Below, in pieces: positions 18,996-28,224 of a stretch of DNA of 64,000 bases. Origin of the DNA: Porphyridium purpureum (taxonomy: Eukaryota; Rhodophyta; Bangiophyceae; Porphyridiales; Porphyridiaceae). The notes beneath the pieces were generated by a model that worked only from the letters and a program-made list of their open reading frames with translations, was not told the origin of the DNA and made no database searches. Numbering within the stretch: position 1 is the stretch's first letter; each line of letters starts with the position of its first letter. The position numbers were made by a program, and so were the translations under genes. The DNA lies in the NCBI GenBank assembly GCA_008690995.1, contig VRMN01000003.1:620001-684000 (forward strand). The letters run 5' to 3'.

Positions 18996-20462
18996 GCTGT
19001 TTCAAGCTGGCCGATGTACACGAGTTCCCGCTTTCCCAACCGAGACTCTTTCCTCCCCTTGCGCACCCTTCTGCCTTCGACGTGTCAAAGTCGCCTCTCG
19101 CCTGGTGGTAGCGTTCGCCAAGTACTTATATGCACCTTTGGTGCCCACACCTTCGCGGTGCAGTGTAATAACGCAGTGATTCGAGCACAGCGTGGTCGTT
19201 GTGTAGATTTGGCATTGTGGCAACGCCACGGGGCGCGTCACGGTTTCGGGCACGCAAGCCATCACTTGTTAAAAATAGACCATGTCCGGAAACAGCTCAT
19301 AAGGAGTGCCAACTTTTGGACGACCAACCGAAAGGGCACTCTATTTTTAGGTACGACTCGATCTATTTTTGGATTTCACGGATGACATCGGCATAGGTAT
19401 GCGCCTCAACAAATGATGACAAACAAATTACGCGCGAACGGCCGGGACCAGACACAGCGGCGGCTTGGCGTTCACACGGTGCAAGCGTCTACAATTCGAC
19501 CTGCCACGTTTCTTTGATTGAAAACACTATCTTCGAGCACAGAACTGTTGCCTTGGAATTTCTACCCTTCGCTTCGAAACCGGATAAACAAAACGGGACC
19601 GCTAAGCCGATAAAGAAGATGAAACCGCCAAAGTCTCCCACCAATGAACCGACCACAAACGGAGCAAACGTATGAAAATCATGCTGCGATGCGCCCCGGA
19701 AGATGTCTTCCGCTAGCGTACCAGGGAATCAACGGGCAGGAACTGATCCGATCATGCGCGCCGCGCCTGTATGATGAGTAGCAGCCCTTGCCTTCAGTTT
19801 TCCATTCTCTTTCCCGCTCTCTTGCTCTTTCACACGGAATGGATACTGGACAACGGCGAGATGGCGTGACCGAACAACTTTTATTCGCCGTCTGGGACTA
19901 GCTCGATGTAAGGGTTCATCATAACCTTAGCAAGCTTTGTGGGGAAACGCTGGGACAAAAGGAACAGCAGGAGAAAAAAAGGTCAGAAGGGAACGGAGGA
20001 CCGAATATTCAGCTTATGGGAGACTACGAAAGCGAGTGGGTCGGTTTTAACAAGTGACGGTGGAGGTGCGGTACAAAATCACCCTAGCTGCCGTGTAAAG
20101 GACACTTCAGACCGAGATCCGCTCACACTACACGCTAGTGAGCCTCTGCCGTACATCCAATTCAAGCCTTAAAACGAACGCCCCAATCCAACCAACCAAT
20201 CCCTCCTTTCGTTCTCCTTTTTCTCTACATTTTCGTGTACCTCTGCCGTGATTTGGTCCTCAACGGCCCACACAATACCTTTCTCTCGCAGCTAAGCCGC
20301 ACAGAGAAGCTAGACCACGGACCCACTGACGTCGCCGGTGTCGTTCATCTCTATGTGGTCTTCAAAACTTTTCTATCACTCAACTAAAGACCCTCTTCTC
20401 TACTCTCTTATACCCGCTCGCCGTCGACCGGCGCGCTCCGATCGATATCTATCTGTATGAAG

Positions 20463-20496
20463 CCCTCGACATAACCTTCCATGGTTATGTTGAGGG
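20463..20496. repeat. Inverted repeat, head-to-head TGTTGAGGG ends
   Basis: CCCTCGACATAACC (20463-20476) and GGTTATGTTGAGGG (20483-20496) are 14-bp inverted arms with one mismatch and a 6-bp spacer. The rightward arm matches the first bases of the candidate LTR at 38139. Leftward of the junction a TATA-like TATAAG (minus strand, near 20411) sits about 60 bp in, as in that LTR. Two LTR-like pieces joined head to head is my reading. Confidence 0.4.
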
Positions 20497-20570
20497 TCAT
20501 CTCCGTACAGTGAAGACCGTACCCGGTTATTATCCGCCAGCCCGGCGGATACCTACTCTTCGCTGGATCC

Positions 20571-20691
20571 TTGCTGTGGCCTTGCTGTGACCTTGCTGTA
20601 GGTTTGCTGTAGGCTTGCTATAGGCTTGCTATAGGCTTGCTGTAGCCTTGCTGTAGCCTTGCTGTAGCCTTGCTGTAACCTTGCTGGTGCA
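20571..20691 (+). repeat. 11-bp minisatellite, 11 units
   Basis: Eleven consecutive units of exactly 11 bp follow the consensus TTGCTGTAGCC. Variants TTGCTATAGGC and TTGCTGTGACC lie in the left half; the TTGCTGTAGCC units lie on the right. The unit length is not a multiple of three, so it is unlikely to encode a repeat protein. It is not a CRISPR array, as there are no spacers. Confidence 0.9.
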
Positions 20692-21052
20692 CTGTCATTT
20701 TTCTCACAGTGTTACCCGGAAAGCTGGTGAACACGGGGCGGCAGTTTATGTAAAGACGTGGAGACCCGCGAGCAGGCTCGGGGGCAGAGAGGAAGAAGAG
20801 AGGAGCGAAGGGGAGAGAAGAAGGAGAGGAAAAGGAAATGGAAAAGGAGGTTGATAACATCGGTCAATTATTAAATGAATCATTGACACTCTATTCCCCC
20901 GTCAGGCTATCCCACGGGGCGGAAGGTTAATTCTTTTTCCATACACCCTTAGCCTTTTATTTTTGTTCTAGTGCTACTTTCCCGCCGCCGCTCGCTGCGT
21001 ATTTATACGCTGATCAAGAAATTGAGGGTTCGGGTAACCCTCAAAGTAACTG

Positions 21053-21072
21053 GGTACAGTTCAAACTGTACC
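21053..21072. promoter_or_regulatory. Perfect GGTACAGTT-CA-AACTGTACC palindrome
   Basis: Two perfect 9-bp half-sites face each other across CA, just left of the Tc1-like element (starts 21092). Half-sites match those at 6851-6873 in inverted order. No gene is adjacent, so it may belong to decayed repeat DNA or an unannotated transcript. Confidence 0.45.
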
Positions 21073-21091
21073 TGGTCAATTATTCACACTA

Positions 21092-22532
21092 AAGTGCGAC
21101 CAGAATGGATAGGACCCCCCACAATTTTATACTCAATTTCAGAGTTTTATATTAAAAATAAAGTGTTTTAGTATGAAAAGGACAAGAAACGGAAGAAGGG
21201 CACGGAAAAAGGACAAAAAAGATGGTCAAATAGGATAGGACCCCCAACTTTGTGCGTGCAATTGCGCAGCAAGGCGCAGGCGAAATCGACTCGGATTGCC
21301 TCCCACCTATGCACGCTGACGTTGCGCACATCTCCACATTCGATTTTCCACTGACAAATGCAGTATGTTGAAGCTAGCCAGCTCAACAGCGCCTTGCGCA
21401 GCAAAAACAGCACTCTTTAGCCGATCCACGGTCGCGTACTGCCTTTGGTCCCCAATAATCTTGCGGTCTGTATTCCTCAGACGTTTGCAACCATGCTGAA
21501 GTCTGAAAAGTACTCAAACCACTCCATAATGTGGACATGGCTGCTTCGAAAGTGCTGCCTTCTTGGTCAGCAGTTTGCCGCTTCGTATTTTCTTTCACCC
21601 ATATGAAGCCATGGTTCTCTAAATCGCGGCGTTTCTGAAGCTTCTCTTTGCCCTGCAACATGCGCACGTACCTATCTGCACTCACTCTGCCTTCACCAAT
21701 GTGCAAACACAAACGTTTACAGCTCAAATTTTGCCCCAGATCATGATGCTTCCCCCGCAGTATAATTAGACCAGCACGAATGAGTATCGTCCACCTCATT
21801 TGACCATGCGGCGTGAAAGACATCTGAGCACATCGAAATCGAACCTTTTCCCGTCAGAAGAAACAATCTTCTTTCACTTTTCACGAAACGACGTTTGAGC
21901 TCTGGCACAATCAAGTCTTGCTAGCTTTCGGTCGAGTGTCAAAAGACAGATTATTCACCACACGATGGAAGGTATGTTGCTGGTGCATTGCGCTCCGGAC
22001 TGTGGTCCATGATGCAATAGTTTTTCCTTCGCAGGAGCAGATCCTCGGCTACCGGTCACGCCTTTTGAAAAGCTCGCTCAAACTTTCACTATTCGTGATC
22101 CTTTCGACAACGGCCGGCGTGAGCTTCGACGGGTTGGTGGAAGTGTACTTGAGACTGTAGGCATCAGTACCTGCTGAGAAGCGGCGAATTGCGCTACCGG
22201 AGCGGTTTATCTTACGCGATATTCCCTGCAGAGCGTCGCATGCTGCCTTGAAGGCCAAAATGGCTCTTTTTCCGCGCTCTGAGAGTCCGCATTTGCGTCG
22301 CATGGTACCTGGGCGATGGTGTCGCAGATGAGCGCACACGAAGATCAAAATTCGTGCCGCCTGTCCACGCGCAGCCTTGGATTGTCGCTGATATTGTTCC
22401 CGGTCCTATCCTTTTTGTGCGCGCTTTTCACTGTACCACCAGTGGAGAACACCGCCTTACATAGTAAAACGATCGAATTTATTATAAAGTCCAGAAAAAC
22501 TTGGGGGGGTCCTATCCTATTTGTCCGCACTT
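21092..22532 (-). mobile_element. Decayed Tc1/mariner-like transposon
   Basis: The ends carry inverted repeats of about 30 bp (AAGTGCG...GGATAGGACCCCCC on the left, the reverse complement on the right), each flanked by TA, the target duplication of the Tc1/mariner superfamily. A second, inner copy of GGATAGGACC lies about 105-125 bp inside each end (left near 21233, right near 22405), giving doubled inverted repeats as in IR/DR-type Tc1 elements. A transposase-like gene reads on the minus strand. Its N-terminal helix-turn-helix part starts near 22303 (MRRKCGLSERGKRAI, ISRKINRSGSAIRRF). Farther on, DGKRFDFD and GGSIMIWG recall the family's first catalytic-Asp region and the GGGSVMVWG motif. 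Several stops and frame changes break it, so it should not be autonomous. Confidence 0.75.
22049..22303 (-). pseudogene. N-terminal remnant of Tc1/mariner transposase
   Basis: An 84-codon open piece starts at ATG 22303. It reads as a Tc1-type DNA-binding domain: LSERGKRAI, then ISRKINRSGSAIRRF (recognition helix), then a second helical unit, LTPAVVERI. It runs into a stop at 22049. Downstream pieces of the same transposase continue to about 21240 in shifting frames with further stops, so the gene is dead. Confidence 0.65.
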
Positions 22533-25500
22533 TAATAATTGACGGCCAGCCCTAGTTACTTCATACTCTTACAAGATCCCCGGCGACAGCGGTCCTAAAT
22601 ACCCCACTATACCCTAGACGAACCGTTTGACCTTTTATGAACCTCAGGAAAGAGTGGCCCTGTTTAAACTAGGATATTCTCGATACAATGCCGAGTACAG
22701 GGGAATGTGGTGCCTGGAGGGCTGCGGGGAAGGGAGTTACTCCCAAGAAGAATGTGGAGCTTTCAGACTGGCCGGCGTACTTGCCAAATCTATCACCATC
22801 CAAACCTTGACAGGGATATAAGCGCGCAAGGTGTACGAGAATGCGAGAAAGTATCAGACGGTGCCAGAGCTCAAACATGTCAACGCACAAACCAGGGAGA
22901 CTTTGGACCACTTTATCCTACATAATGTATATATGCGTCTGTGTGCTAAAGGGCAAACTCGACCGTGCAAACATTCAAGACCCATGCTCGAAAGGACACC
23001 CGCGATTAATTCCGATCCTGTCAGTCTGAGAAATGGCCATACATAAGCCGTGTCCTATCCATTTTGACCTCCGACCACGTCTCGTTTTCACGAGACATCT
23101 ATCGTTTTTAGAGTAGGATAAATCATTTTTCTGGCAAGACTAAAATATGGTACCCATTCCCTTTCCCTTTTGGTCGCGCCATTTCACTTGAAAATAGTTT
23201 CGTTCTTGTCCGTACTCACTGTGACTTTCGCACATGTATCCAGCCTTTGAAAACGAAGAAACTGCAATTTCGGGCAGAGAAAATCCGTGTCGGAAATGTC
23301 AGAATGCATGGCAGCCTGAAACTTTACAAAGGATGATTGCTCTGTTTCCCGTGAGCAAAAAGTACAGTACTTAGTAGTTTCAATCCAGACATGTTTACCT
23401 GAGCGTATTCTCTGGGAGTGCTTGCTTGACAAGAGACCATTTGAAAGCGCGAGTACATGAGAACATCATCTTGTCAGAGTCGTTCCTGGAGCCTAAGCCG
23501 TTGAACATTGATGTTTGATCTCCTCATGGTGAAACGTGTGTCTGTGACAGCTGGCCGAAAGAGGAAATCTCTTGCGCTGCCCTCTCGAACGTATAAGGTG
23601 TGTAGAGGTGAAGGAAGAGAGACAAAAGAAGCAAGACCGAAACGGAGTCTCTTTGGATGTACTGATATGGTTGCCGTCCAAGCAACGACAAAGCACTGCA
23701 CTGCACAAAGAATATTAACAGGGTAAAGTCACTTGCAACCGAATAATCGACATTTGGGAACATCAGAAGGAAAAGGAAGAGACGAAATCATCAGAGATTG
23801 GGCAATTCGTTTTCAGGAGTTACTTTTGAACTCAAATTGTCGGGAGTTGGGAGGCACCGCGCAGAATTATCATTTATGTCGAGTGACAATTATTGTGAAA
23901 CCTTTAGCGCTTCAAGAATCAATTAGAGGTTGAATTTCTCTCTGTCGCACTCCAACATGTTAATCCTATTTAAAAATACTTGGCTAGCGAATGACAAATT
24001 TGGAAACGTTCCTTCAAAATGTCATCTAACAAACATTATTGACATCAGAAAGCTTTATGAAACGCATTTTAAAATCTTGCGAAACGAGTATATACATTCA
24101 AAAGACTGGCCGTGCAAAGATTTGCTTACTTCAAAGGAACATTTAGTCTGACGCTTCTTGGATAGATGCCTTTCGCGGCTCCAAGCGCAAAGCCAGTTCC
24201 TACACGTAATTTCTTGCAGGGTGACTTGTGGCACGAATTGATACTCAAATTTTGATCAGGATACTTTAATCTAATGTTTGTTGACTTTCAAAAAAGTGTA
24301 GTGTCACATCATTTAAATTTTGGTGCATAGAAAATTTACGCCATCGCACACAGCATAAACACATTATAGTATTTGAGATGATATCTCTGAACCCAAGCAG
24401 TTACAATTCTGGACGGTTTACCAGGATTACATCTTTTCCTGTTACCTCATTGGCATTGCCATCCGGGAACATGGTCGAAAAAGCCATGCCGAGTATTTGA
24501 TGTTGATGACTTACGACATTGTTAATGAGGCCTCCTGAATTGAATGCGGTCCAGCATTCACTTTAAATCGTAACAAAATAAGTAAGATTCGAATATACCA
24601 GCTTCAGTCTTTCGAAAGTCTCCATATCAACAGAAGTTTTGCCCTTTATCAGTTCAACAACCGCGAAATGAATTTATGCACTACTTAAATTTTCAATCAG
24701 GCTAACATCATGCCATACGTCTCCCCCTACAAGAAGTCTAAATTGAGACCTCGAATTAATGCGCCAAAAGATACAATGATAGGGGCATCGTTTGCAAATG
24801 ATCTGGTGAACACTACACTGAGTTGAGATTGATGGATGATGGACAGTGTGATTTGAACAACAGAAAATAAGATAGGAGTGGTGGACTTCGAAGTGTATGG
24901 CAGCTTCCTGTGCAGCAAGAGAAGACATACGCTACGACAAGCGACACACGCCTGCATAGACTCTTCACCAACGTAGTCAAGCCCCGTCGCAATCCTCACG
25001 AGTGTGCTGCATCAAAAGTCTCTCATGTACAATATCCAAGAGCATGCACCGTTCGGAATTAGATGTTTTGGCTTTGCAGTGAAGCTTCATCAGGCAACCT
25101 TGACCGAAACAAAAGTGTCAGTATTAAAGTTATTCTGATGTACATGTTCTGCAGTAGACTTGGTGAGCTCGCCCAGCATAAACAATATAAGGTCCAATCT
25201 TTCTGACTGACAAGAATTACCCTAATCGTGTGAAAATTGTTTTATTATGAGGTAGAGAGCAACGAAGAGTATTTTCTCGGCATAGATTTATCTGATTTGA
25301 AAGAATGATATATTCATTCACTTTTCAAAGTGACCCAGCCTAAGGTACAGTTCAATGTTCGAATTCGATCACAAAAGAGTAATGATTTATTGTACGGAAT
25401 GCCGGAACACGTTCAAATATTGTATCTTTTTCATCGCAAATATTGTCAGGCAATCCTTACACCTGATGCTTCACATGGATAAAAAATGCCTTCGAGGATT

Positions 25501-27860
25501 TGGTAGCACAGTACAATGAAACTATCTTGGAACCAGTCTGTTTACTGAACATGGTCATGGCAAGAACCATATAGTAATTCCCCTAGATTAATCAGAATAT
25601 AAGTGACATGCAACGATGTTTGTATCTAATGATGGTTTGGAAAAACAATGGTTCAATGAATGCGAACCTGTGATCATCTTCCAAACGGGAAGTAATTTCC
25701 AAGATAAAAATCAAAAGACCAGTCGTTTTTTCTCATTTCTTAATTTTTTGGTCGATTGACTACTGTGGTCCCAAACATTCTGACATTATGTCTTGGTCAT
25801 TTGTTGCAGTGCATCCTAAATCACGCATTACTCAGAAGATATTAAAGTGTGAAGTTTTACAATCCTGATGAATAAAATGCACGTTGAGCAAGCCAATCGA
25901 CCACACTGCCTCCGAAACCATGCGAATATCTGACAAGGAAAGAACAAGAAATTTCATAAATACTCTAACGCGCCATATCTTGTTCAAAGGTTTTTCTAAA
26001 TACGAATGACGACAATTATGGTGAGATCATTTACAGCCAGGAACTTGTCGAGCTGCCAGCATTTGTTTTCGCTACCTTTCAGAACAATAGAAAACAATGC
26101 AGTACCCCTTCATGATAGTTGAATGTCTGGAATTGCGCACGGGATAAAACCCAGCCTCTCGGAAAAAGCAGCCATAAACGTTCAAAATGAATTTGCGGCA
26201 AAAACGTACGAACTTTCTTATTCTTTCTTCTATCTTGTTCCCAAGGTATAAGAACCGGTCCGCAGAACTGATGACTTGAAACGAAAATCGCCAAACCCAG
26301 GGTACCGGGAAACCTAGGCTCCGAAGCAAATGGAAGGGCAAAAGGAACAGTTGTATTATAGTGGTCAGACATGAAAGAGAAAAGGAAACGTATTTTTTAA
26401 AATTACGATAGCAAGTGGACTGGTCTTGGCAAGTAAAAGGTAGTGAAAGCTACGTAAAAGCACGGTCGCCCTTTCATGAACACGCCAAATGGATTTCTCC
26501 TTGCATACTACGCTAGCGTTCTTCTCGCAAATTGAATCCAAGGCCTTTCACGATCGGTCAAATCCGTTCACGATCAAACTTTCTTTCCAACCTTTTCGCC
26601 GTTACGTCTTCTTCCAACTTGACCAGAAAATTGCCAAGAATCAGCCTGGCCCACGCCATTTTGCGCCCTTTGTCGTTTCTTTGTCTAGCAAGCACGAGAG
26701 AACAAAGTCTTCGAAATGACAGTTCTCCACCACTGATTTCCTTTGTTTCGCCGCACAGTCCGTAACCACAGCCTACCATGCGTCTGAAACGCTGGGATGG
26801 CGCGACGAGAAGGAATCCACATAATTACGTGGCGACTGATTTTGGGACTCCATACGAAGCCACCAAAAGCCGAACAAAACATGAAAGTCAAGCATCGCTC
26901 AGGTGAGATCTCATGAAGATTCTTGACCGAATGGTCACCACGGGGTTTTCTAACGTTTCTCAATTTAAAGCATACGATGTCTCTCGGTGTAGGATCATGA
27001 CATTGCACGCTAATCAGTCCGTCCGCAATTGTACGCTTTTCGGAACAATGCGCAGGGATGTGAGCGCAGGGAAGTGAGCGCAGGCAAGCAATCATATCGC
27101 AATATATTGCGATATTGAATCACGAGAAAGAAACAGTTGAACGGGGAAGCAGCAAAATACATGGGGCGAGCAGGGAAGACGAGCTACGGAACGTAAAAGT
27201 GAAAAGAGAGAAAAACCGTTCATACACCCAGTTACTTGGTGTGGTGGCCGCGGGCGCCCAGTAAAGCTTGATAACGAAGAGGCCTCGTCTCCAAAGCGAA
27301 ACTCCGTACTAAGGGAGTGTCCCACCATGTCATTTCTTTTAACCCCTGTATTTGATTTAAAAGAACTTTCTAATGGTACTGTATGGCACGGTGCAATGCG
27401 CACAACCCTCATAATAAATCAGGAGTTGGTGAGTTCAGGCTCTTAGATTACCATATAAGTCTCACCGCCAGACGGCAGCGTGTGTGAGTTGAAGAAAAAA
27501 AGGAAGCTATATGGTTGCGTCTATTTATGGTGTGGCTTCGGGGCAAGGGGAACCCGGGAGTAAGCATGTGGCTTGGCATTTTGTTGGTGTCTGCTGTGGA
27601 AGAAAGTCTACTTACAGACTGCCGCCAGCGAGTGCGTCAAGGCCTATCAATGGCTAAATTGCTCATACCACGAGCACATTGGCGTTGAGATGTGGGCCGC
27701 GTTCGAATTGGCGAGCTTTTTAGGATACAGCAGGCAACATGACGCCCCAAGTGTTCTTAAGTGGGTTTCAGTCCAATGACCTTGCCGGCCGTGGAAACTC
27801 TGTGACGCCGAGTGCGTTGAGCCATACTTTTGTCGAATTAGCCGTGTGGGCTGGAGCATT
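22533..27860. other. Gene-poor, AT-rich stretch
   Basis: About 5.3 kb hold no open frame that I can support as a gene. Composition becomes clearly AT-rich from about 23900 to 26100, unlike the flanking genes. Isolated motif copies occur (AGTACAGTACTT near 23361, GGTACAGTT at 25344-25352). A 12-bp match to the Tc1-like end (GTCCTATCCATT) lies at about 23052. Two near-repeats of GTGAGCGCAGG and a perfect 22-bp palindrome lie at 27060-27115. It reads as old, decayed repeat DNA. Confidence 0.55.
27094..27115. repeat. Perfect 22-bp AT-rich palindrome
   Basis: Arms of ATATCGCAATA meet their reverse complement without a spacer. The palindrome sits directly right of two near-copies of GTGAGCGCAGG (about 27060-27085). 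The function is unknown; it could be an element end or a chance palindrome. Confidence 0.6.
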
Positions 27861-28185
27861 TATTAAAAGGTCTGATGTATCGGGGAGTCTTTGTGACTTG
27901 TCACTAACGCAGTTGCGTGTCCCCTTCGTCGCCCTTGCAACTAACCTTACCTTCGTCATCCGGGGACTCCGAGCCTCGGCCATCGCTAAGCTCTTCATAT
28001 AGGCAATCGTAGTGCTTTCACTAGTGAGATTGCCAACTGTACCTCCAGGGCAAAAACCCTTATTTACTATAAGTTGGAGAAATACAGAAAGTTGGAGAAA
28101 TACAGAAAGTTGGAGCTGAAACATTCCCCATGGTATTACTACTTTACCTGGGGAGGGAATCTACCGAAACCCTGGATTCATAACA
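27861..28185 (-). repeat. Left LTR of outer copia element
   Basis: 325 bp, beginning TGTTATGAATCC and ending TTTTAATA in its own orientation. It contains AACTGTACC at 28035-28043 (plus-strand reading), the same half-site seen in host promoters, and two tandem copies of an 18-bp unit (AACTTTCTGTATTTCTCC). Confidence 0.95.
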
Positions 28186-28224
28186 CTCCCACGCAGCGAC
28201 AACTTTTCGTCATGCCTTCCACCT

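Larger units (their letters stand above)
18996..21089. other. Gene-free spacer before the Tc1-like element
   Basis: I see no supportable gene. The left part is the upstream region of the gene starting at 18995. It contains an imperfect inverted repeat around 19271-19350 (AAAAATAG facing CTATTTTT, GAGTGCC facing GGCACTC). Further right lie the head-to-head TGTTGAGGG junction (20463-20496), an 11-bp minisatellite (20571-20691), a purine-rich run (about 20785-20850) and a GGTACAGTT/AACTGTACC palindrome at 21053-21072. Confidence 0.6.

Noticed and set aside
19271-19350. Possible miniature inverted-repeat transposon
   Set aside because: Arms are short and interrupted, and no target duplication is visible.
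20571-20691. CRISPR array
   Set aside because: Units are contiguous 11-mers without spacers in a eukaryotic genome; a minisatellite.
26685-27095. Minus-strand open frame of 136 codons
   Set aside because: No recognisable domain, odd composition and no close promoter motif; not enough to call a gene.
27573-27779. Short open frame next to the copia insertion
   Set aside because: 68 codons with a faint resemblance to a DNA-binding fold; too short and unsupported to name.
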